A DNA stretch of 33,307 nucleotides from Novosphingobium sp. (GTDB lineage Bacteria > Pseudomonadota > Alphaproteobacteria > Sphingomonadales > Sphingomonadaceae), in contig PNJT01000010.1 in the NCBI GenBank assembly GCA_013822005.1, positions 1 through 33,307 on the forward strand. Direction: 5' to 3'. Under the pieces are notes generated by a model. The model ran no database searches and had not been told where the DNA came from. It was given only the letters and a program-made list of their open reading frames with translations. The translations under genes were made by a program, and so were the position numbers. How positions within the stretch are numbered: the first letter of the stretch is position 1; each line of letters starts with the position of its first letter. Of this stretch, positions 24,052 through 31,026 are shown one piece after another.

Positions 24052-25188
24052 TTAGTCTCCCAACGTGCCGACGAGGCCGCTTACGGCCTCGACGAATTCC
24101 TCGCGGAAGTCCTGGACCACGCCCTTGGCGCTGCGGACCTGATCGACCAAACCAACCCCCTGGCCGACGAAATAGCTGACCAGGTCGCGTGCCTGCTCGT
24201 TGCCGTTCACCACCGCGTTCTCGATCCGGCGGAAGGCCGGTTCGCTGACCATGCCCATCAGGGGCATCGGCAGTGCGCCGGGGCCATCGGGGGCGTCCCA
24301 GGCTTCGTGCCAGGCGGTCTTGAGCTGGCGCGCGGGCTTGCCGGTGCGGCTGCGGCTGCGCACCGTATCGCGGCTGCGCGCGGCGACCATCTTTTCGCGG
24401 AAGGCCTCGCTGGTTTCGGCCTCGGGAGTGGCGAGCCAGACCGAGCCGGTCCAGGCCCCTTGCGCGCCTGCCGCCATCATCCCCGCCATCTGCGCCCCGG
24501 TCATGATCCCGCCGGCGGCGAGCACCGGGATGTCATAGCCGCCGCCCTTGAGCGCGCGGACCACTTCGGGGACCAGCACCAGGGTTGAAACCTCGCCGCA
24601 GTGTCCGCCTGCTTCGGTCCCTTGCGCGACCACGATATCGACCCCTGCCGCGGCCTGACGCAGCGCATGCTCCTTGGCACCGACCAATGCCGCCACCGGC
24701 ACCCCGCGCTTCTTGCCTTCCTCGATCATTCGGGGCGGGGCGATCCCCAGCGCATTGGCGATCAGCCGGATCGGGTGGCGAAAGGCCACTTCCATCTGGG
24801 CATAGCCATTCTCGGGCGTGATTCCGGCGCGGCCTTCGTAGCGGACCACTTCCTCAGGCGCGACCTCCACCCCATATTGTCCCAGCAAGTCCGCGGTGAA
24901 CTTGCGGTGCTCGTCCGAAATCGCGGCGGCGCGCTGTTCGTTGCTGGCAAAGTCGGCCACGCGCGGATCGACAATCTCGGGCACCAGCACATCGACCCCG
25001 TAGGGCGCGCCGTCGATATGGGCATCGATCCAGGCCAGCTCTTCTTCCAGCTGGTCGGGGGTAAAGCGGGTCGCTCCCAGCACCCCGAACCCGCCGGCCT
25101 TGCTGACCGCGACCACCACGTCGCGGCAGTGGCTGAAAGCAAACAGCGGGAATTCGCAGCCGGTCAGGCGGCAGACCTTATTGTCCAT
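24052..25188 (-). CDS. nitronate monooxygenase / 2-nitropropane dioxygenase-like flavoprotein
   Basis: The 378-residue protein is an FMN-binding TIM barrel. KAGGFGVLGA near the N-terminus, GVDIVVAQGTEAGGHCGE in the centre (with the usual catalytic-region His) and DIPVLAAGGIMTGAQMAGMMAAGAQGAWTGS (phosphate-binding glycines) are the family landmarks. Members oxidise alkyl nitronates or act as NAD(P)H:flavin oxidoreductases; specificity cannot be read here. A segment of about 35 residues (MVAARSRDTVRSRSRTGKPARQLKTAW) belongs to the long subtype. A GST gene follows with a 1-base gap. The start ATG at 25188 is followed by a normal family N-terminus. Confidence 0.87.
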   Translation of the reverse strand: MDNKVCRLTGCEFPLFAFSHCRDVVVAVSKAGGFGVLGATRFTPDQLEEELAWIDAHIDGAPYGVDVLVPEIVDPRVADFASNEQRAAAISDEHRKFTADLLGQYGVEVAPEEVVRYEGRAGITPENGYAQMEVAFRHPIRLIANALGIAPPRMIEEGKKRGVPVAALVGAKEHALRQAAAGVDIVVAQGTEAGGHCGEVSTLVLVPEVVRALKGGGYDIPVLAAGGIMTGAQMAGMMAAGAQGAWTGSVWLATPEAETSEAFREKMVAARSRDTVRSRSRTGKPARQLKTAWHEAWDAPDGPGALPMPLMGMVSEPAFRRIENAVVNGNEQARDLVSYFVGQGVGLVDQVRSAKGVVQDFREEFVEAVSGLVGTLGD

Positions 25189-25278
25189 CGGGGCAAGACT
25201 CCTTTGCCGCTGAGCCTAACGCCTGGAGGGTGGCTGGCAAGCCTTGCTGCACCCTTTGTGCGGGCCTAGGCTGGGGCA

Positions 25279-26517
25279 ATGGCTGAAACCCCCGCCCGAA
25301 CTCGCTATTCCGCCGCCGCAATTGTGCTGCACTGGGCGCTGGCCCTGCTGCTGGCGTTCCAGCTTGGGCTGGGCTGGCGGCTGGAGGACCTGCCCAAGGG
25401 CGTGGCGCAGTTCACCGCGTTCCAGCTCCACAAGTCGGTCGGGATCCTGATCCTGCTGCTTTCGCTGGCGCGGCTGGCGGTTCGGCTGGTCAAGCCGCGC
25501 CCGGTGCCAGTGCAGGACAAGCCCGCAGCGATGCTGCTGGCGAAGACGGTTCACGTGCTGCTTTACGTGGCAATGATCGGCGGGCCGCTGGCGGGCTGGG
25601 TGCTGGTTTCGACCGGCAAGGTGCGCTTGCAGACCATGCTGTTCGGCACTGTGCCCTGGCCCGACCTGCCGCTGGGAGCGGGCTGGCACGAACCGGCTGT
25701 TGTCCTGCATGGTGTGCTGGCCTGGCTGCTGGTGGGCCTGATCGCGCTGCATGTCGCGGGCGCGCTGCGCCACCATTGGCTGCGCGGCGACTTCCTGGGG
25801 CGGATGCTGCCCGGTCCTGGCTGGAGTGTGGGACTGGCGCTCGCGGGCCTCGCCGCGGCCCATGCTACCAGCACGTTCTGGACCTTCGCCGGGCCTGCAA
25901 CGGTTGTGCCCGCCCCGGCCCCGCAGATCGCTTCGCCAATGCCGAGCCCCCGCCCCAGCAGCGAGACACCCAGCCCAACGCCAAGTCCCAGCGAGACCGC
26001 CAGCCCCGCGCCCGAACAGGCCAGCAAATGGCTGCTCCAAGGCGGCGGGCGGCTGACCTTCCAGGCGGCCTATGCGGGTACGCCGGTGAGTGGCTCGTTC
26101 GGCAAGTGGGACGCCGATATTGTGTTCAGTCCGGGCGATCTTGCGAACTCGCGGATCAGGGTCACGGTCGATCTCGCCTCGGTCAATACCGCCGATGGCG
26201 AACGCGACGAGATGCTGCGCAGCGACAGCTTTTTCGCCGCCGCTACCCACCCGCGCGCCATTTTCACCGCCAGCCGCTTCACCGCGAAGGGCGGAGGGCG
26301 CTATGTGGCGCAGGGCACCTTGTCGCTCCACGGCCAGCAGCGCCCGCTGGCGCTGAGCTTTGACCTCAAGATCGACGGCGATCAGGCCAGCGCGTCAGGC
26401 TCGGCCCGGCTGAACCGGCTCAGCTACGGTGTCGGCAGCGGCGAATGGGCCAGTACCGATCCGATTGCCGACGGCGTGACGATCGCGTTCCGGCTGAAAG
26501 CCCGCCGCGCGCGCTGA
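25279..26517 (+). CDS. cytochrome b561-YceI fusion protein
   Basis: The 412-residue protein joins two domains. Residues 1-170 are a four-helix cytochrome b561 with candidate heme ligands H18, H51, H92, H144 and H158 in helices. A fifth helix (about 181-200) leads to a Pro/Ser/Thr-rich linker (208-247, PSPTPSPSETASPAPE). Residues about 249-412 are a YceI-type lipocalin-like barrel (GRLTFQAAYAGTPVSGSFGKWDADI, then EMLRSDSFFAAATHPRAIFTA, and GTLSLHGQQRPLALSF), expected in the periplasm. YceI proteins bind isoprenoid lipids such as quinones, so the fusion suggests electron exchange between a membrane quinone and a bound lipid (inference). It is convergent with the next gene with no gap. Confidence 0.88.
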   Translation: MAETPARTRYSAAAIVLHWALALLLAFQLGLGWRLEDLPKGVAQFTAFQLHKSVGILILLLSLARLAVRLVKPRPVPVQDKPAAMLLAKTVHVLLYVAMIGGPLAGWVLVSTGKVRLQTMLFGTVPWPDLPLGAGWHEPAVVLHGVLAWLLVGLIALHVAGALRHHWLRGDFLGRMLPGPGWSVGLALAGLAAAHATSTFWTFAGPATVVPAPAPQIASPMPSPRPSSETPSPTPSPSETASPAPEQASKWLLQGGGRLTFQAAYAGTPVSGSFGKWDADIVFSPGDLANSRIRVTVDLASVNTADGERDEMLRSDSFFAAATHPRAIFTASRFTAKGGGRYVAQGTLSLHGQQRPLALSFDLKIDGDQASASGSARLNRLSYGVGSGEWASTDPIADGVTIAFRLKARRAR

Positions 26518-27135
26518 CTAACGCGGCAGGGTAATCGGCCCGCCCAGCTCGATTGCCTTGATATAGCCCGGCCGCGCTTTCAGCGAAGCGAGATAGCGCG
26601 ACAGGTTGGGGCGCGGCGCGACCTGGCCCAGCGTGTCGGCATGCTCGAGCAGGTATTCGAGGTTGATATCGGCCCCGGTGAACGTGTCACCGCAGAGGTA
26701 CGCTTTGCCTTCCAGCTGGCTTTCAACCCAGTCGAGCTGCTTCTTCAGCTCGGCATCCATCCAGGCCAGCGCGCCATCGGGCAGGCCAAGCCGGGGCCCA
26801 AGCAGCCGCATCAGCATCGGCATGCCCAAAGTCCCTTCGGCAAAGTGCAGCCATTCCAAGTATTCGGCGCGGCCGCTATCGGCGGGCAGCAGCTTGCCGC
26901 CGCCGTGGCGGTCCACGATGTATTCGATGATCGCCGAACTTTCGACCATCACCCGGCCATCGACTTCGACCGCCGGGGCCTTGCCCAAGGGGTGGACATC
27001 GTAAAGCGAGGGCGGCGAACGGAAATCGGCGCCGCGGACATGCTGGACCAGATCGTAAGGCAGCCCCAGCTCTTCCATCAGCCAGATGATCCGGGTCGAG
27101 CGCGAGATTTGCAGGTGGTGGACACGGATCGTCAT
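26518..27135 (-). CDS. glutathione S-transferase family protein
   Basis: The 205-residue protein has the N-terminal domain MTIRVHHLQISRSTRIIWLMEELG with serine-arginine at the catalytic position (SRSTRI). LGKAPAVEVDGRVMVESSAIIEYIV supplies the cis-Pro and the ESSAI glutathione motif. The C-terminal domain carries FTGADINLEYLLEHAD. It belongs to a branch often called GstB-like in proteobacteria. AGGAGC 8 bp before the ATG supports this start; the longer frame is rejected. It is not paired with another gene on its strand within 20 bp, but a membrane-protein gene ends 22 bp upstream. Confidence 0.88.
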   Translation of the reverse strand: MTIRVHHLQISRSTRIIWLMEELGLPYDLVQHVRGADFRSPPSLYDVHPLGKAPAVEVDGRVMVESSAIIEYIVDRHGGGKLLPADSGRAEYLEWLHFAEGTLGMPMLMRLLGPRLGLPDGALAWMDAELKKQLDWVESQLEGKAYLCGDTFTGADINLEYLLEHADTLGQVAPRPNLSRYLASLKARPGYIKAIELGGPITLPR

Positions 27136-27157
27136 GGGGGTCTTGCTCCTTGGGTGG

Positions 27158-27613
27158 TCAGGCGCGGGCGCGCAGGGTGGGCCAGGCCCGAGTGAGGCCG
27201 ACCGCGTGGACCAGACCATAGGCCAGAACGATCAGCGATGACCAGAGCGCAAAGGCATCGACCAGTTCCGGGCGCCAAAGCACCAGCGGGATCAGGATCA
27301 GCCCGCGCAGCAGGTAGACCGCAGTGATCCCCGCCAAGCAGAATGTCGGCAGCGGCAGCCGCACAATCCGGCCCGCGCCCGACAGCGCATAGGCTCCCCA
27401 CAGCGCCAGCACCGCGGCGATGGCCAGGGTCAGCAATGTCGGCAGCCACTCACCGCGTTCTGCGGCCTGGGCCACGCCTTCGCCTGCCCCGAAGAACCGG
27501 TACCAGGCAGGGCCGCCCAGAATGCAGCCAATGTGCAGCGCAGAGGCCGCGAACGACAGCCAGGCTCCGGCCACCAGCCAGGGGGTGCCGGGGCTGGCCG
27601 CAATTCTACGCAA
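27158..27613 (-). CDS. four-helix membrane protein of unknown function
   Basis: The 151-residue protein has four predicted helices, at about 12-32 ([21 protein letters not shown]), 58-78 ([20 protein letters not shown]), 86-108 ([23 protein letters not shown]) and 115-138. Short charged loops separate them. The family is not recognised. The first in-frame start is TTG at 27613, overlapping the scoB stop by 8 bp, which suggests the end of the scoAB transcript. A later GTG at 27574 would cut the first helix. It precedes the GST gene by 22 bp. Confidence 0.7.
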   Translation of the reverse strand: MRRIAASPGTPWLVAGAWLSFAASALHIGCILGGPAWYRFFGAGEGVAQAAERGEWLPTLLTLAIAAVLALWGAYALSGAGRIVRLPLPTFCLAGITAVYLLRGLILIPLVLWRPELVDAFALWSSLIVLAYGLVHAVGLTRAWPTLRARA

Positions 27614-28265
27614 CGTAATGCGCGGTGGTGCGCGCGGCGACCTCTTCAGCGCTGACGCCGGGGGCCAGCTCGATCAGCCTGAACGGGCTGTGGTGGTCCG
27701 GCCGGTGGAACACCGCCAGATCGGTGATCACCATGTCGACCACGTTGCGCCCCGTAAGCGGCAGGGTGCAGGCGGGGATGAATTTCGGGCTGCCATCCTT
27801 GGCGCAGTGTTCCATCACCACGATGATCTTCTTGACCCCCGCGACCAGGTCCATCGCCCCGCCCATGCCCTTGATCATCTTGCCCGGCACCATCCAGTTG
27901 GCGATGTCGCCGTTCTCGGCCACTTCCATCGCGCCCAGCACGGTCAGGTCGATCTTGCCGCCGCGGATCATCGCAAAGCTGGTCGCGCTGTCGAAATAGG
28001 CCGAATGTGGCAGTTCGCTGATCGTCTGCTTGCCGGCATTGATCAGGTCGGCGTCGATCTCCTCCTCGGTCGGGAACGGACCGATGCCAAGCATGCCGTT
28101 CTCCGACTGCAAGGTGACGGTCATGCCTGCGGGGACGTGGTTGGCGACCAGCGTCGGGATGCCGATCCCCAGGTTCACATAGTAACCGTCGCGCAGTTCC
28201 TGCGCGGCGCGCATGGCCATCTGGTCGCGGCTCCAGCCCTTGGCGATATGGTCATGTTGGGTCAT
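27606..28265 (-). CDS. scoB: 3-oxoacid CoA-transferase subunit B
   Basis: The 219-residue protein is the beta subunit of a class I CoA-transferase. The catalytic glutamate that forms the CoA thioester is E55 in [31 protein letters not shown] and [27 protein letters not shown] are family segments. With subunit A it moves CoA from succinyl-CoA to acetoacetate or another 3-oxoacid; the SCOT-type sequence favours acetoacetate over 3-oxoadipate. Its ATG overlaps the scoA stop by one base (TGATG), so the subunits are translationally coupled. Confidence 0.94.
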   Translation of the reverse strand: MTQHDHIAKGWSRDQMAMRAAQELRDGYYVNLGIGIPTLVANHVPAGMTVTLQSENGMLGIGPFPTEEEIDADLINAGKQTISELPHSAYFDSATSFAMIRGGKIDLTVLGAMEVAENGDIANWMVPGKMIKGMGGAMDLVAGVKKIIVVMEHCAKDGSPKFIPACTLPLTGRNVVDMVITDLAVFHRPDHHSPFRLIELAPGVSAEEVAARTTAHYVA

Positions 28266-28975
28266 CAGCCCAGATCCGTGGTGCGAGTGGTGCGGAATTC
28301 GATCTTCTTGTCGTAGGGGCTGCCATCGATCAGCCGGTGGACATAGACGCCCGGCAAGTGGATGCCATCGGGATCGAGCTCGCCCGGCTGGACGATCTCT
28401 TCGACTTCGACCACGCAGACCCGCCCGCAAGTCGCCGCCGGAACGTTGAAATTGCGCGCGGTCTTGCGGAACACGACGTTGCCGGTGGTGTCGGCCTTCC
28501 ACGCCTTGACCAGTGCCAGGTCGGCGAAGATTCCGGCCTCGAGGATATATTCCTCGCCACCAAACTCTTTCGATTCCTTGCCCTCGGCCACCAAGGTGTC
28601 GACCCCGGTCTTGGTGTAGAAGCCCGGGATCCCCGCCCCGCCCGCGCGCATCCGCTCGGCCAGCGTGCCTTGCGGGCAGAATTCGACTTCAAGCTCGCCC
28701 GACAGGTACTGGCGCTCGAACTCCTTGTTCTCGCCGACATAGCTGGAGATCATCTTCTTGACCTGCCGCGTGCGCAGCAGCTTGCCGATCCCCTCGCCGT
28801 CGATCCCGGCATTGTTGGAGACGAACGTCAGGTCCTTCACGCCCGAATCGCGGACGGCGTCGAGCAGCCTATCGGGAATACCGCACAGCCCAAAGCCTCC
28901 GCTGGCGATCAGCATGCCGTCACGCAGCACGCCATCAAGCGCTGCTGCGGCATTGGGGTAAATCTTCTGGGCCAT
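28265..28975 (-). CDS. scoA: 3-oxoacid CoA-transferase subunit A
   Basis: The 236-residue alpha subunit contains the CoA-binding glycine loop ([22 protein letters not shown], around residues 19-40) and the family segments [46 protein letters not shown] and [16 protein letters not shown]. It works with scoB in ketone-body or poly-hydroxybutyrate-derived acetoacetate use. GGGAG lies just before the ATG at 28975. Operon order is scoA-scoB-membrane protein. A frameshifted HAD hydrolase lies upstream on the same strand. Confidence 0.95.
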   Translation of the reverse strand: MAQKIYPNAAAALDGVLRDGMLIASGGFGLCGIPDRLLDAVRDSGVKDLTFVSNNAGIDGEGIGKLLRTRQVKKMISSYVGENKEFERQYLSGELEVEFCPQGTLAERMRAGGAGIPGFYTKTGVDTLVAEGKESKEFGGEEYILEAGIFADLALVKAWKADTTGNVVFRKTARNFNVPAATCGRVCVVEVEEIVQPGELDPDGIHLPGVYVHRLIDGSPYDKKIEFRTTRTTDLG

Positions 28976-29071
28976 CTCTGCTCCCGCAAAACGAATCAGG
29001 CGGCGCTAAGGGGACGCCGCGCCCTGTGCAATTGCAAGAATTGCCCTCACGCTTGCGGCAAATGCAACACC

Positions 29072-29727
29072 TTATCCAAGCTCCAGCCCGACCAGCGCCG
29101 AAAGATCAGCCAGCGCCTGCTCGCCGCTCACCACCTTGATCGCCGCCATGCCGAGCTCAGCGGCGGGCTTGCAGTTGATCCCCAGGTCGTCGAGGTAGAT
29201 GCATTGCGCCGGTTCCAGCCCCAGTGCCTCGCACATCATCGTGTAGATCCGCGGATCGGGCTTGCGCACCCGGCCTTGCTGCTTTCGATCACATGTTCGA
29301 ACCGGGCGAAGACCTGTTCATAGGCATCGGCCTTGTCGCCGCTGCGGGCCATGCCGGCGCCGTGACCGGCAGGGACGTTGTTGGTGATGCAGGCAAGGCG
29401 GTATCCGGCTTCGGCCAGCTGGCCCAGCGCGGTGACCATCGCCGGGCGGATCGCGCCCGAGAGCACGGCCAGCACTGCGCTGCCGGGCAGAGAGTGGCCC
29501 AGGGCCTCGGCCTCGGCCTCGAACAGCAGGTCGAAGCGGCGCGCATCGATTTCGGCGCGTTCGAACTTGGCCCAGGCGTTGTCGTGGGGGCTCTGGGCAT
29601 TGACCCCGCGGATGAAATCCGTTGGCAGCCCGCGCTCTTCCTCCAGCCGGTTGAAAGCCTCGAACGGCGAAGAGGTGATCACCCCGCCAAAGTCGAAAAT
29701 CACCGCCTCGAAGCGCCGCTCGCTCAC
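29072..29727 (-). pseudogene. HAD-IA family hydrolase with a single-base frameshift
   Basis: The upstream part (from GTG 29727, with GGAGG before it) reads MSERRFEAVIFDFGGVITSS, where D12 is the nucleophile, followed by the cap domain and LACITNNVP (motif II). It continues to FEHVIESSKAG near 29271 and then shifts. The second part, in another frame from about 29269, reads RKPDPRIYTMMCEALGL with the motif III lysine, and CIYLDDLGINCKPA with motif IV acids. The two pieces join exactly as one normal-length haloacid-dehalogenase protein if one base is restored in the GCCGGGTGCGC context at 29268-29275. It is a recent mutation or an assembly error. Confidence 0.8.
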
Positions 29728-29793
29728 GCATTCCTCCCTGAAACCTGCGGCTTCGGCAGTGGCGCATCGCGCCGCGGGGCGCAAGCGTGGCGA

Positions 29794-29807
29794 TTGACGC
29801 AGATCAT
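29794..29807. promoter_or_regulatory. CRP/FNR-type operator upstream of the universal stress protein, one mismatch
   Basis: TTGACGCAGATCAT matches TTGAY-N4-RTCAA except for the last base. The centre is 60 bp before the ATG at 29860. CATGAT at 29830-29835 could be the -10 element, placing the operator near -41.5. Universal stress protein genes are often FNR-regulated. Confidence 0.5.
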
Positions 29808-29859
29808 GGTATTGTGCGCCGCAGGGCCGCATGATTCCCGCCAAGAAGGGAGAACTGCG

Positions 29860-30645
29860 ATGCGTTCAATCTTGGTCCAGACCGGTCGCGATGCCGAAAA
29901 CTCCGTCCGGCTCGACAGCGCGATGGAAGTGGCGCGCGCCCGCGAAGGGCATGTCACTCTGTTGATCGACACCCCCGTGGACCGCTTCGTCACGGTTGAT
30001 CCTTACGGCGGCACTTATATTGCCCGCGAAGCGCTTGAGGCCGCCGTGGCCGAGGACGACGCCTTGGCGCAGCTGTTCGAAGGCCGCCTCGCCAATGGCG
30101 ACGTGCCGTTCGATGTCGCCAAGCACGAAACCGCGCCGATCGAGGCGATGACCTCTGCGGGCAAGCTGGCCGACCTGATCGTGGTCTCGCGGGGTTGCGG
30201 CTATGCCGGAGACCTTGCGGTCGAAGCGCGCTGCCCGGTGCTGGTGCTGCCTGCAGGCCGCCCGCTGCGGCTGCCGCTGGCCTCGGCCTGCATAGCCTGG
30301 GACGGCGGCGAGCAGGCCGCGGTGGCGCTGCGCGCGGCGGTGCCGCTGCTGGCGGACTGCGGCGATGTCCATGTGATTACCGTGACCGACGAAGCGGCCA
30401 GCGGTTTTCCGCCGACCGACGCGCTGCGTTATCTCGCTCGCCACGGGATCAAGGCCGAACTGGCCGAAGTGCGCAAAGGCGCTTCGATCGAGGAAACGCT
30501 GGCCGCCGAAGTCGCGCGGCTGGGCGCGCAGGTGCTGGTGATGGGTGCCTATGGCCACAGCCGGGTCCGCGAATTCCTGTTCGGCGGGGTGACGCGCTAT
30601 TTCCTTGAGGACGAGGCCGCCCCGGCACTGCTGCTGGCGCACTGA
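29860..30645 (+). CDS. universal stress protein, tandem two-domain type
   Basis: The 261-residue protein contains two Usp folds. The first (about 1-135) is degenerate: it begins MRSILVQTGRD and ends DLIVVSRGCG and CPVLVLPAG. The second (about 140-261) is better kept: LASACIAWDGGEQAAVALRAA, VHVITVTDEA, and the ATP-binding type loop LVMGAYGHSRVREFLFGGVTRYFL near the C-terminus. The full G-x2-G-x9-G(S/T) motif is only approximate, so nucleotide binding is uncertain. AAGGGAGAA precedes the ATG at 29860. The reading frame extends far upstream, but only as the antisense of the HAD pseudogene. A FNR-type operator lies in its promoter. Confidence 0.87.
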   Translation: MRSILVQTGRDAENSVRLDSAMEVARAREGHVTLLIDTPVDRFVTVDPYGGTYIAREALEAAVAEDDALAQLFEGRLANGDVPFDVAKHETAPIEAMTSAGKLADLIVVSRGCGYAGDLAVEARCPVLVLPAGRPLRLPLASACIAWDGGEQAAVALRAAVPLLADCGDVHVITVTDEAASGFPPTDALRYLARHGIKAELAEVRKGASIEETLAAEVARLGAQVLVMGAYGHSRVREFLFGGVTRYFLEDEAAPALLLAH

Positions 30646-30846
30646 GCAGGCGCAACAACAAGGTGCGCTGCAGTGCGGCGAAAGCAGCCCCACCAGTGGC
30701 GTTTGGATGTGGCAATGTGTAGCGGAACCAACGGTTTTCCCTTGAAATTCGGCCAACCTTGAGCGGAAGTGAACGACAGTTGCAAATTACGCAACGCGCA
30801 GTGATCTTTTCGCACTTGCACAATATGTCGCACTGCACCATTTAGA

Positions 30847-30915
30847 GCCTGCCTTTCAGGCATCCTCTCCCAAAAACTTCCAAGGCCCGGTCGGCAACGA
30901 CCGGGCCTTTTTTTT
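30847..30915 (+). ncRNA. candidate small RNA ending in a strong terminator
   Basis: In the 380-bp gap before the CDC48 gene, a GCCTG-CCTTT-CAGGC hairpin (30847-30861) is followed by a 20-nt pyrimidine-rich single strand (ATCCTCTCCCAAAAACTTCC), and then the terminator at 30882-30915. CCTCTCCC is complementary to a ribosome-binding site, as in many trans-acting small RNAs. TTGCAC (30816-30821) and TTTAGA (30841-30846) are a weak promoter with a 19-bp spacer. It lies 200 bp after the stress-protein stop, which is far for a simple gene terminator. Confidence 0.4.
30882..30915 (+). terminator. rho-independent terminator
   Basis: AAGGCCCGGTCG (30882-30893), loop GCAA, CGACCGGGCCTT (30898-30909) and a run of eight T (30908-30915) form a textbook plus-strand terminator. 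Confidence 0.93.
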
Positions 30916-31026
30916 GTCCCGATTCGCCCTCCGGCCACTTGCCGGATTTGCAATTGCTCCGGCCAGTTCCTAGCTTCCCTTCTCGGCGCAGAGGCCGGAT
31001 GAGTCGAACAACGGAAAGCGGGCAGC

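Noticed and set aside
29224..29859. Upstream extension of the universal stress protein frame
   Set aside because: The 212 codons before the ATG at 29860 are antisense to the HAD gene; the ribosome-binding site and family start support the short form.
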